Assembly (NCBI RefSeq): GCF_042648445.1
Contig: NZ_JBHRYB010000013.1
Span: 310,001 to 374,000 of the forward strand
Direction of reading: 5' to 3'
Length of the DNA: 64,000 nt
Origin: Bacterioplanoides pacificum
GTDB lineage: Bacteria; Pseudomonadota; Gammaproteobacteria; Pseudomonadales; Oceanobacteraceae
The position numbers and the translations under genes were made by a program. The notes beneath the pieces were generated by a model. It ran no database searches and had not been told where the DNA came from. It was given only the letters and a program-made list of their open reading frames with translations. Position 1 is the first letter of the stretch. Each line of letters starts with the position of its first letter. Below are positions 17,169 through 29,300 of this stretch, piece after piece.

Positions 17169-18353
17169 CTATTGGTAAGTCTCAGACCAACTGGGCTGGG
17201 CGTTGTTGTAGTTCTGAATGTTTGCACTGCTACCTATCCCATCTCGATAACCCTGACCATAGCTATGGCCCGGATAATAATTAATAGGGTGACTGCCTTT
17301 CTGCGTTTCAGCGATCAGCGCCCCATCCCCCCCCAGATTCAGCCAAAAACCGGGCTGGGAAGCCGCAGGAGTAAAGCCACCCACTTCACTCCAGGTAATC
17401 GAACGAGTACCGGCGGAGAAAAAGAACGCCGGTGAATGATTCAGGTAGTTCGACTGTACCGGATAAAGCTGCGCATGAGATGACTGGCTCTCCAGATCCT
17501 CTTCGCTGCCAATCAATAAGCCAGTCAAACCTGTGGTGCCTTTCAGGAACGTCGTATTGGCATCAATCCAGCCAATGGTTCTCACACCGCCAAGCTGAGT
17601 TTCCAGGAAAATCTGACCAACATTAATGGCCCCAAATAACTTTGCATCCACTGTAATTGACGGCCGGATAAAGCCAGAAATTACATCAATAGCATTGCCC
17701 TGATAACCAAAGCTGTCTTCAAACCCCAGGCGAAAACCAACCAGTTTTCGTGCACCAGAAGATTCATCAAAGGCGAATTCAAAATAAGGGTTTTCCTGAA
17801 CTAAAGGAATCAGCTCAAAAACACCATCACCATCATCATCACGCACCTGCCCCATAGTCAAATGACGTAACTTCACATCTACGCCGGAGTCTGGCTCAAA
17901 CCCCGCCGGAAAGATCGATTTATTAAAAAACGACTCCTCACCGATGTCGTGAGTTAAGTCAGATGACAAATAATTAGCTGAATCCAGGCCAATAGAGCCA
18001 CACGGCTTAGCAGTACAAGCCCAGTTAATATTATCATTGTAACTTTCAGGGACAATATTGTTGTAACACACCTTGTCGCCACCCGCACCGCCAGTACAGT
18101 TTGTGCCTTCAGGACGCCAGTAACGTCCCAAAGATAACTCTTCAATATTTGCGTTAATTTCGACATGGGCGCCCATTGTTAATCGCAGCATATTTAAAGA
18201 GGAGCCATCCGCCTGTTCAACCGCCTGGTCTCTGACTTCAAAAATGGCCTGACCATAAGTGCCAGACATTGTCGCTTCGGTCATCGGCTCAAGTGCCGCA
18301 AATGAGTAGGAGGCACATAAAGTAAACAACATAACAAAAATGAATTTCATCAT
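17169..18353 (-). CDS. secreted protein with post-signal GQ motif (paralog 5 of operon)
   Basis: 394 residues; signal peptide about 1-20 (ends SFA). The mature N-terminus ALEPMTEATMSGTYGQAIFE aligns with the other four small proteins of this operon: Leu, then Pro/Ala, Met/Leu, an acidic residue, Leu/Met, and Gly-Gln. I recall this signature from DUF6160-type secreted proteins, but that link is unverified. The rest is predicted beta-rich, with DDDGDGVFEL (possible Ca loop) and four Cys in the first third (TNCTGGAGGDKVC, WACTAKPC). Last gene, 7 bp after its neighbour. Function unknown; most likely exported to the cell surface. Confidence 0.82.
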   Translation of the reverse strand: MMKFIFVMLFTLCASYSFAALEPMTEATMSGTYGQAIFEVRDQAVEQADGSSLNMLRLTMGAHVEINANIEELSLGRYWRPEGTNCTGGAGGDKVCYNNIVPESYNDNINWACTAKPCGSIGLDSANYLSSDLTHDIGEESFFNKSIFPAGFEPDSGVDVKLRHLTMGQVRDDDGDGVFELIPLVQENPYFEFAFDESSGARKLVGFRLGFEDSFGYQGNAIDVISGFIRPSITVDAKLFGAINVGQIFLETQLGGVRTIGWIDANTTFLKGTTGLTGLLIGSEEDLESQSSHAQLYPVQSNYLNHSPAFFFSAGTRSITWSEVGGFTPAASQPGFWLNLGGDGALIAETQKGSHPINYYPGHSYGQGYRDGIGSSANIQNYNNAQPSWSETYQ

Positions 18354-18360
18354 AGCCTCC

Positions 18361-18873
18361 TTAATTCAAACCATTAATCACCGGCTTTTCCGCCGGGAAA
18401 ATATTGATTTTGGTTTCCGCAGGCATAGACAAGACACCATCCACGTCCACTCCCATCAGAAAGACGTGTTGCCCGGTATTAGCACCGGAACGATCAACAT
18501 CTTTATCAAGACCAACGTAAACCCCCTCAATCGCATAATGATCGAACAGAACCTCTTCCGGCAGAGTCATAACCAAAGCACTTTTATCCTGCTGTGGACC
18601 GAGACCATCTTTAAGATCAATTTTAAGGCCTTTCATCTCGATAGAACCAGTAATCTGATCCATCACTAACCAGGTTTCCTGCGAATCCGAAAAACTGGCA
18701 TCCGTATTACTGTAGCTGATACGGGTATCTTCACCGAATTCCATCTTGGCACTGATCGTAATACCAGTCTGCCCGGTCTGTGCCTGCAATTCGTCTTCGG
18801 CCATCGGCTTAAGATCAGCCCAGCAAGCGTAAGAGCCCAGCATGGCCACGGTTGTTATTATTATTTTTTTCAT
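18361..18873 (-). CDS. small secreted protein with post-signal GQ motif (paralog 4)
   Basis: 170 residues, the shortest of the family. Signal peptide about 1-19 (ends CWA); the mature start DLKPMAEDELQAQTGQTGIT is the clearest copy of the shared motif. The remainder is a single predicted beta-rich domain. The ATG overlaps the upstream stop by 4 bp (ATGA), so it is translationally coupled. Its size suggests the minimal unit of the family, perhaps an accessory subunit; this is inference. Confidence 0.82.
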   Translation of the reverse strand: MKKIIITTVAMLGSYACWADLKPMAEDELQAQTGQTGITISAKMEFGEDTRISYSNTDASFSDSQETWLVMDQITGSIEMKGLKIDLKDGLGPQQDKSALVMTLPEEVLFDHYAIEGVYVGLDKDVDRSGANTGQHVFLMGVDVDGVLSMPAETKINIFPAEKPVINGLN

Positions 18874-20318
18874 CGTGTTAAATCCAAGTCCTGAGTGGTA
18901 ATCACCAAACGCTGAATTTCCAGCCCTTTAATTTCCAGGGTATTTTCGTTGGGAATATAAGGGATCGGCGTTGTTGGATTGGCTTCGTTGTAGATCTTCA
19001 CCTGTTCGTTATAGGTCACCGTTTTGGGAACAAAAGCCACATGTTGCACATCATCCACCGTCTCTACGATTTCGCCATTGCTGTTACGCAAATAGATGTC
19101 TTCGTAGCCGGTGACCACTTCATCGTCAACAATTCGGTTGCCATCCGCGTCCACCGTGTTACCAAACGACAGTTGCTGAATATAGATATGGCCGCGCTCA
19201 GACTGAATCGCCTGCTGAGGTAGGGGCGCAATCTCTAAGCGCAGTTGTGTTGATGCTGGCGCTAGCGAGCTGGCAACCCGATTGCCATTACCATCGGTTA
19301 GCCACTCTCCGCGATATTGCTGTTGAAACTGCACCGTGCTGATGGTCATTGGCTGATCGATTGTGCCAAGCGGCAGGTATACATCAACGCCTTCGGCCGA
19401 CAAGGCACTGGTCGCAAGACCTTGTGGGTCAGCATTGATGGTCAGCTTATCGGCGCGCAGCCCAACACTGGTTGCAATAGCTAAACCATAATCGGCCATA
19501 ATGATCTCACCGGCGCGATTAATACCGGCATCTTCCTGACCTTTACGTGAGTGTGACCATATAAAGGTTTCCGTACCGTATAAGCGGAAGCCTTCCAGAT
19601 CGATACTGGCCAGGAACTGATCTTCAGCATCTAGATTACGGTTGCTATCGTTGATCGAATCTATGCGTAAATGCAGATCAAATTTATCCGTCGCCTGGTC
19701 GAGCACCGCTTCCTGTTCGGCTAGGTAACTATCGAAGTTATTTGCCAAGGTAAAAAAGTTACCAACATTGACGTTATTGGCGGATGAGAAGAAACCATCC
19801 GGATTGCCGCGATAGCGGGCTTCATCGTCGAGTCCACCCAGGTCACTACGAGAATAGTAGAAAAAGCTACGCTCTTTCTGAACTTCATTCGCCGCCGGAA
19901 AGCCGGTGTACAAGGCGGTGTGAGAGCGTGGCATATTGACAAAACCAGTCCCCGGATCGCCATCATGATCATGCAAAGAGCTGTAGCTTTCGTTAACATC
20001 CAGGAGCAGGCCTATAAAAAACGGATCAGTATACGTACCGAATTGCCCGCCAGAATCGGCCTGACCGGGTTCTGCTCCAGACTTATTTAAACGCAGCTCA
20101 CTAAAGCGCAAATAATTTCCGCCAAAGCCCTGATCATCCAGAAACAGGTTTAACTCGAAGTCGTTTGGACTGCCCAAGTCTTCAGAATACAGCACAACGT
20201 TATCAAAGGTGGCACCCAGGCCTTCGCCGGTGACGTTGGATAACTCGTTTTCATCCAGCGCTTGCAATGCAACAGTAGTGAAGGGCAAAAAAAGCAACGG
20301 TGTTGTAATTATTTTCAT
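18870..20318 (-). CDS. secreted protein with post-signal GQ-like motif (paralog 3)
   Basis: 482 residues. Signal peptide about 1-19; mature start LQALDENELSNVTGEGLGAT, in which the usual Gln is Glu. The body is beta-rich with many Asp/Asn-rich turns (DHDGDPGTGF, DGNGNRVASS), and Cys is absent. Overlaps both neighbours by 4 bp, so the giant lectin-like protein and this one are made from coupled reading frames. No catalytic motif seen; function unknown. Confidence 0.82.
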   Translation of the reverse strand: MKIITTPLLFLPFTTVALQALDENELSNVTGEGLGATFDNVVLYSEDLGSPNDFELNLFLDDQGFGGNYLRFSELRLNKSGAEPGQADSGGQFGTYTDPFFIGLLLDVNESYSSLHDHDGDPGTGFVNMPRSHTALYTGFPAANEVQKERSFFYYSRSDLGGLDDEARYRGNPDGFFSSANNVNVGNFFTLANNFDSYLAEQEAVLDQATDKFDLHLRIDSINDSNRNLDAEDQFLASIDLEGFRLYGTETFIWSHSRKGQEDAGINRAGEIIMADYGLAIATSVGLRADKLTINADPQGLATSALSAEGVDVYLPLGTIDQPMTISTVQFQQQYRGEWLTDGNGNRVASSLAPASTQLRLEIAPLPQQAIQSERGHIYIQQLSFGNTVDADGNRIVDDEVVTGYEDIYLRNSNGEIVETVDDVQHVAFVPKTVTYNEQVKIYNEANPTTPIPYIPNENTLEIKGLEIQRLVITTQDLDLTR

Positions 20319-23300
20319 TGGTCATTACCCCATAAGAAGTACTCATCAGCGTCACCGCAAATACCGTTTAGCATTTGTAAAACGTTACCAACACCAGTAG
20401 TACACCAACGCCTATTACCGGTTGGATGAAATACACGAAACTCAGAGTTAGTTTGATCAAATATCCGCCAAGCATTGGCATCACTACAATCAGTAGTTGC
20501 ATTTAAAACGTTTGCATACGCACTATTATTACCTTTAGTACAACGATAATCCTCGCGGTTGTATATAAAGTTATTCACTGGATTAATCGTCCACAAGGCG
20601 CTTAACTCACCACTACCACAGCTCTGTCCAGCATAACCGCTTCCAGAGTTCCTGCCCCTGAGGCACTGTCCCTGACGGACTTTTATTTCTCGCCACCTTG
20701 GCTTCACAGTTAAAGTCCGGTCAACGTCAGTTATAGCAACCGCATCATTAATTGATGACTGTATATTTGAGCCATACCAGACTTTTACTCGAAGGTTTTT
20801 ACTAACATCAGAGGTATAAGTGTATGGTAGCGTAATGGTTAATTCACCAGTTTCCTTTGGAGTTTCAACCAGCTCCTGTATATCCACCCACCCAGAAAGG
20901 CTACCGGCTGTTACCATCATACCGACATTGGCTTTCTGACCAGCGGCATCAAGAGTGGTTAGCTCTAAAGGTGATTCAACACCAGCGTCACTAACTTCGT
21001 ACCAACGATAATATGCTCGCCCAACGGCGCAGTCTTTGTTATGAATCGTAAGACCGGGTACCGCGGGCAACGTCAGTGCTACCGTCACCTTAGCGCGCTG
21101 CGCCAATTTTTTTGATACCGCATAGAAGGTATCGTTAACCCGGTTACAATTAGCTACTGGGTCAGGGTCAGTGTTAGCGCATGACAGATCCTGATATACA
21201 TAGATATCTTCTGTGTCGCTATTCACCTTGACTGCAGGCGCAGGCTGCGCTCCGTTAATGGCGCCACTGTCATCGCCACCAATAGTAAAAGTTCGCACCG
21301 TAGAAGGGCTGGCATCATTGGCGTTAGCCGCACTACCAAAACCCACCACGCGGGACACATTTTCAGCGCCCAACACCGGATTCGATAACGTTAGCGATAC
21401 GGTGTAATTTTCACCCAGGTCATAAACCTTACGAGGTTTAACCTGCCAGGACTGGTTTACGCCGCTGCGTGCAAAATCCTGCGTGCTTGTCACTGCGGTA
21501 AAATCGCCAGCAGTAAAGTCGAGCAAATCAGTAATATCACAGTTGCCGGTTTTGCTAGTGGTCAGCTCGCTAGTCAGAGTGAATTCCGTGTCAGAATTAC
21601 CACCACGTGTGACGTCGATATCAAACGACTGGCCATCTTCAATCTGGTAATTCTTTCCGGCCAGGTCGGGTTTGCTATCAATACTGATCACCGCCGGGGT
21701 GGTAACATCCTTAATCGTCAGGTCATAACTGGTTTGACTGCCGAGGTCGGCCGGGGTGCCGGTGAGAGTCAGCGTGCCCACCTCATCCAGTGGCTCCTGG
21801 CTGTTATCAGTCACCACCGACAGCTGCACCACCTGAGTTTCTGTAGCTGAGGTCGCCGGCGACGATGGAGAGACGGCTGGGAAATTGAGAGTAATATCCG
21901 AACCGGTTAAGTCATTATTCGCGGTCAATGCCGAGATATCCAGCGTAACCGTTTGCGCAGGTGCCTGGGTACCGGTGCCAGAACGAACGACTGTCACTTC
22001 ACAGGCATCCAGTTCATTAAACTGACTCTCAATGGTATCCGGCAAACAGTTATCACCGCTGACAACTGAACAAGCGTCAGCGCCATTAGGCTCCCAACAG
22101 GTGCCGGACGCTGCGGCAAATTCAATTTTACCCACGGCATAATCTCGAATCACAATATTAGCATTGCGATCCTGCGTCAGTACCGGGGTATCACTGCTGT
22201 TCGTTGGGCTAACAGACGTCAGCTGGACATCAATCGTGCGGTCCGCTTCGCCAATTTCGGCCGCATGGTTGTACACCGAAACTTCGAAACAACGAGGGCT
22301 TTGGTCACCATCGGCAAACAGTAGCTGCCCGCTCACCGAAGCACCGGCCGGTGGTACAATACGATTGCTACCTGCAACCAGGTTGTAGTCGTCATTCACC
22401 GCATCGGCACCCCGTGATGCACTGCCTGCCAGTGTATAACTCACCGCAACTTCACCAACACCACCACTCTCACGCACCACACACAGGTACTGAGGCGCAC
22501 TCTCGGTTTCCAGTACAACCGGATTCGCTACTTTCACGCTGCTGTAATCGGCCAGCTCAGCCGGAGACGATAAGCGATAGACCGAGAAGTTACCGTTCGG
22601 GTTAGGTGTAACATCGTTCAGAGTCAGGATATGACGGTTATCGTCAGAGATTTGTCCATCCGTCGCGGAATCAATGACAACGTCAACCCGCTCCGCACCT
22701 TCACGCAACCCATCATCCATGGCATCCAGCTGAATGGTAAATGGTTTGCTGCCTTTTTCCTGGTGTGTCCAATCCAGTGTCACACTGTTAACCGCAGTAC
22801 CGGAGTCAACCAGCCCGGCATCTACGGCCGCAACATTCAGTACATCACCTACGGTTGCCGTGGTTGGTGCATTGGGATTCAGGCTGAAAGTCGCACTGAA
22901 GGCGCCGCGATAGCCACGACGACGTTCCACTTCAACCGTTATTGTCCCCGCATCTTCATTCGCCGAGCTGGCATCAACAACATAAGCGACTTCACCCACA
23001 GGTGGTGCGATATCAAACAGATTTATACGCTCGTTCTCATTCAGCGCACGGTCAAAAATAAAGATATCGTCCATGCTGCCAACAAACGAGGCAACCACAT
23101 CCGGGGTCAAACCAAACCATAAGTCATCGTCGTTGCTCACTGCATTTTCACCCGATGGGTAGTCATAATTGATCAGCGCATTGGCACTGGTCATATCATC
23201 AACGTACACATCAAAGCCACCGGCACGTTTGACGTAAATAACGTTCAGCCATTGACGAACAGCCACCTCCGGCTCATCCGGCGAACCGGTAACATAATCC

Positions 23301-26300
23301 GGCTCCGATGATTGATACAGTCCCCGATTAAAATTGACGTTGGTGGAACTACGGGCGTGCAGTTTATTGCTATCCGGACGTAAGAAAATCCCGGGCTGAC
23401 GACGATCAGGCTCGCCAAGAGCACCCTTTTGCAAAATGCCGCGGAAGTTTGCAGTTTCGCCATCGTCATCAAAATCTTCTTCAATGCTGATGCGGAACGC
23501 CAGCGCGTACTCATTCAGTGGTAACTCCAGACCATTGATCGGATCCGTTTGTTTACCGGCAACACGCATCGCGCTGTTGGCGGAGAACTGCAGAGCGCCA
23601 TTAGCCACAGGCGGTAATGGGTGCGCCTGAGTATTAAAGGCATCACGGCCGTTACCCGACACATCACGATTAACAGCATTCGGGTCGTCGAAGTTATAGG
23701 CTGCGATCAGTGGCGCCTTAACCGTCACGGCCACTCGTGCTTCAGAGGTTTTGACCTCAGCACTTGGTCCGGGCTTGGTATCGGTCGTGAATACACGGAA
23801 TACCAGTGTCAGGTCATTTTTGAACAGCCTTGGCGTATTGTATGTCGCCGTCAGAACACCAGAACCATTTGCAGTATCGCCGCTTAGTACGGCTGTTGTC
23901 AGGGAGAAATCGGCGACGCTAAATCCGCCCAGATCACTTTCTGCTTCTACTAACTCCCAACCCAGAACACCGGCTGCAACAGCCGGGATTGGTTGCTCTT
24001 CGTCGTCGGTTAAATTGGCGCGCAGCTCAATATTGCTGGTCTGTTCTGAAACGGTTGTGTCGGCCACTACCTCAATTTCGATCGGGAAATTGGTTTGAGG
24101 TCCGTTAATCTGCCATTCGCCTTCACCGGTACGGTCCTGAATATTGATCCACACCTGGGACTGGCCTTCCAACTCCAGAGCCAGTTTCAGCTTGGCGTTA
24201 TCAACACCGTCAGCCGGCGCTGAAAATACCCACTCACTACCGAGCGCTTGGCAGGCATCAAACCCGGCGGACCAGCGCTGATCACTGCTCGCTGTTGTTT
24301 GTACCAAACGCCATTCATAACCATCCGTACAGGCAAAACCACGTTCAATCGGACTGGCCGACGTATATTTACAACGGTCGGCATACCAGGTGCCCGCTCC
24401 CTGAGTGACACGGTCAAAATAGCCACAGTCATTTTGCTCATCGAGCAGCGATGCGACTCCCCAGTCGCTGTAGGCCCGCTCGGTGCGCCAGGCGCTTTCG
24501 ATATCCTGATCGCTGTAGTTAATCCATACCGGCGTTGTGGTGACCAACGCAGCCAAGGCCTCCTGTTCTGACTTCGCCAGAGTATTGCCATAACCCACCG
24601 GCGCCATAAATTCGAACCCTTCAAATTCACGCGCACAGACACCAAACCCCTGGCTCCACAACCCTTTGGCTGCAGAAATTCGCCATTCCACATTGCTGCC
24701 ATTCACGACGCGACAGGCAAACGGGTATTCCTGAGTGTTGCATTTCTCTGCTTGCCATAAACCACTGGCTGGATCGACTACCGCACAATCTTTATTGCCA
24801 TTATTACGCGGCTCATTTTCATCCCACCAGGCAGAACGTAACCGGTTTACAATCCACTGCGATTCAACTGCGGTATCGGTTGCATTCACCCATACACTGC
24901 CCTGTATCGCTAAACCCGCTAACAGTGTATTCAGCTCATCGGCGGAGCGAGGAGCGGCATATAAACCACCTGACGCCTCACACACTTCAAAACCTTTGCT
25001 CCAGTTACCGGTTGTTGGCGTAATCTGCCAGCTGGCATCATTAAGATTGAGGCACGCATAAGACAGCTGAGTACTATTACACTGTGCATCCTGCCAGACG
25101 GCATGAGTATCGGTTTGCTTTTTAAGCGCTGCACAGTCTGAGCCACTGAAGTTATCAAATTCGGTTTTCTGCCAGTTCCCCAACGTTACACGGTCTGCGA
25201 ACCAGCGATTGTTGTCCGACACCAGAGAACGAACGTAGTAATAATTAATCCAGGTATTACGAGTCTGTGCATCAGCGTTACGAATGGCTTTATCGAGTGC
25301 TAATTCCTCCGCGGCCGTGACCGGGGCAGAGAAATAATATTCAGAACCGTGTTGCTCTTTACACAATTGGTTGCCACGTTCGTATGACCAGTAGTCTTTA
25401 CCGATTTGCGGAATAATCTGTAACGAACCGCCGATCAAAGCGCCTTCTGAGGTAGCAATTTTCCAGCTGGAACCACTGAAACAAGCATAGTGGGCAGCCT
25501 GTGTTACGCAATCAACAACCTGCCACGCATTATTACTCCCAATCGGAGTTGCTCCTTTCCGAACACAATTATTAATCGGTTCCACTCCAGGCGGATATTC
25601 AGCACCAGACCAGTTTACAAATGGTAAATTGTAACGGAACACCCCCTCATTCCCACCATCGGTCAGGTTCAGCCATACACGGTTGACGGCTAGATTATTT
25701 TCCTGCGCAGACAATTTACGAGCAAAATCGAGTTGGATCGCATCATCTTTAGACAAAGGAACAGCAAAAATGTAACGACTACCAAACTCATTAAAGCACG
25801 CCTTATGACCATCAGAAAATTGCTGAATACGACCTCTCACAGATGTAACCCGCCAGTTAGTACCGTCGGTGCAAGCCCATGGGTAATTATCGGCAACCGA
25901 ACAACTAATAGCCGACCACTGTCCGTTATTGTCCTGGTATGCACAGTCTTCACCAAGCGGATTGCTACTTACGTCATTGCCAGGAGAATTATTTAACCAA
26001 TTGCTGTAATTAGCGCCAATGGAGTTTGTCGAGCCAATACTGGCGGCATTTAATAACCACTTACCTTCTTTCAGTGCATCGGTTGCATTAACCCACACCT
26101 GACCACCTTCAGCGGCCACCACTTCGCGTGCGGCAAGGTTTTGATTGTATGTCTCAGGTGCAGCAAACACCCAGCCAGCACCCAGGTCACTACAGGCACT
26201 GACGCCCTCAGCAAAATCCGTCAACGCTCCCGAAATATTTGATACCGCCCAGTTGCCGGCATTGTCGCGACATAAATATTTAAAATTGCCACCACACGCC

Positions 26301-29300
26301 TGATCGGCCCAGTTAGCAGCAGACAAAGTCGCACAGGTTTCACTGCTGTTACCATCCGGTTCATCCGCGCCCCAGGCCGGAACATACAATTGCTGAATAT
26401 TCCAGTTCCAGTTATTGCCGTTGTCCTGGCGATAACCGTTGATCCAGAAGTCGCCACCCAGCCCTTGTTGTTCCGCGTAATAACGAAAACTATCAAACTG
26501 AATCGGGTTTTTAGGCGCTGCAAACAATACCCCTTCACCAAGAGCATCACACTGGCGCTGAGCTTCACCAAAGTCGGCCAAACTGACCGCCGTATTTGTA
26601 AACACCCAGCGAGATCCGGTGGAACACGCAACCGGAAGTGCGACAGAACAGTCACGAACCTGCCACAACGAGGACTGGGCATTGGCAGAAACACAATTTC
26701 CAGAAGCGGCTGTCGCTGGTTGGCCCAAATCCCAGTTATTCAGCTCGGAATTGAGTACCCAGGCATTTTCCTGCTTGATGTCATTGGCATTAATCCAAAC
26801 CGATGCGCCAGCCAGAACACCTGCCAGATCATTGTTTTGTGACAGATTAACCGGCGCGTAATATTTATAGCGGCTACCAATTTGCTCGCAGGCCAGATTG
26901 GCAGCAACAATGTCATTGCCAACATAGTTTGATGAAGCGGTTAATTGCCAACGGCCATTAACACCGTCATAAGGGTCGAAACAAGCAAGTGCTCGCTGCC
27001 CTGAGCAAGCGGCATCGTTCCATAAACCCGAGGTCGTTAATTCAGCACAGTCTTCATTACCACCAGCGTTGTTAGGCTCATTGGCATTCCAGAACGGAGC
27101 AACGATATCGGCGTCTTTATTGTATTTCCAAGTTCCCTCAAAACGCAGACTCTGAACATTGATCCAGATTCGGTTAACACCTTCTTTTTGTGCCAGATTC
27201 TGCAGTCGTAAACTTTCGACAAATGACAGCGGTGCAGCAAATTTAAAATTCCCCGCCACGCCGTCTTTTTCAATTAAGGCGCACGCTTGCTGTGCCAGAT
27301 CAATATTCTCTGTAGTGTCAGTGGAGTTACCCGCTGGATTCACCTGGGCGGGAACCGGGGAAATACGCCATTCATAGCCATCGCTACAGGCAACCTTATA
27401 GCGGGTATTACAGGTAGTGTCATCCCACTTCCCTTCGTTATCAATATACATTTGCGTACAACGGCCGCTGAAGTTCGGCTCGCCAGCATTCCAGTACGCA
27501 AATGCTTTAGTGTTCAAAAACAAGATATGATTAAACAACCGCTCTTCATTATTTCCACCCGGTGTTCCAGGAGCGGCATCGGAGTACTGAAAGTTGCGAT
27601 TTTGCTCGTAATAGGCAACGGTTGTTGGATCTCGGCGATCCTGTCCGTCATAAACGTCGTACCACACTGGTGCACTTAAATCACCGCCCCGTAAATAGGG
27701 GCCCTCATCGCTATTCCATGACCAGTAGCCAACATCTTTTAAATAACGACCATTTAACCAGGCGGTATCACTGCCAGACTGAGATTGTACATACTGTGAC
27801 ACAACCTCTACCTCACCCTTGCTACGAGGGGTCGCCAACTGCCAGCGGTTTGTCAGACCATTTACCCTAGGACAAGCCACCAAAGCGGTATTGGTATATT
27901 GATGAATATTTTCATTGCCAAGACGCCAGCCGTTACCATCCGAACATAAAATCCTCGCGCGGCTTTCACAGTCAGCGGATACCCACTTACCATCACTGAT
28001 GCGCACTTGTGCGCACTGATTATTGACAGGGTCGACTGGGTGTCCTGGGGCCCAGTTTTCTTTACCCCAGTTTATCTGCCAAAAGCCTTCAAACTGTTGA
28101 TCGTTTGCATTGACCCAGACCGTATCGTTCGCTAGCGTACGCGCACCATTCAGTGCTGCAACTTCGGCGTCAGTTTCTGGCGCCGCAAATTCGTAGTCTT
28201 TACCCAACGCTGCGCACAAACGCTGCATTTCTGCAAGCTCACCAAACGGCGCCGCGGCTGCCAGCTGCCATGCCTTAGTCTGGCGATTCTGGCAAGCCAG
28301 CTGAAATGAATTCGCACAAGCAAGATCATTCCAGTCACCGCTGCTGCCGGTAGCAGCGACACAATCACCGGAATTATCAGGCTGCCCGGACAACCATGGA
28401 GAAGCTCCAAACGCGGTGCCCTGATTAAACACCCAGATATTTTCTTTTTCTTTATCCTGCAGATTAATCCACACCGATGGATCATTACTGGCAGCGTCAA
28501 TAGCTTGCGTATCAGCCAACGACTTAGGGGCCGAGAATTCAAAACCAGCACCAAACTCTGTGCTACATGCGGTCGTGGCAGCACCATTCCCAACCGTATC
28601 ATTGTTGCCCATATTGTAAGAGCCAGCCGTTACGCGCCATTCTTCGTTAACCGGGTTGTAACAGGCAACTTTTGCACTGCCCGAACAGCCAGCATCATCC
28701 CAGAACCCGGCGGCACTGCCACTGGTGTAAATCTGACCACAATCGCCGGAATTATTTGGCTCGCCAGGCGCCCACAAGTTGAGCGTATCTTTTGATGCTT
28801 CGACAGAAGGCCGTTTAACGGTAACACCGATATTGGCGCGCCAGCGTCCCTCCTGAGCTTTGTCCGACAGATTGACCCACACGTCGTTAATGGCACCCAG
28901 CTGCGCTTGCACCTCAGCAATTTCATCCGGATTGGTCGGTGCGGCAAACTGATAACCAGCAGGACAAGCTACCGCAGCACCACCAAAATCGTTATTCGCA
29001 TTATTTTCTGGGCCCATATTGGTTGCTGCAGCGCTGAGCTGCCACTGCGAGCCATTGAAGCATAATACCCGGCGAGAACCGCCGCAGTCGGCATCGTTAA
29101 ATGTGCCATTGGAGAGCAATACACCGCAGTCCTCACCACTGGAATCGTTCGGCTCTCCACTATTCCAAAGATTATTCGTGCTGCCATCGGCCTGAAAACC
29201 ATCGGCGTCATACCAGACGTCCAAACCCGCATTATTCTGAATCGCCTGAGCAGAAAAACTCAGAACAAAAGAACTCAGCGCAATGAGAATTGTTTTTTTA

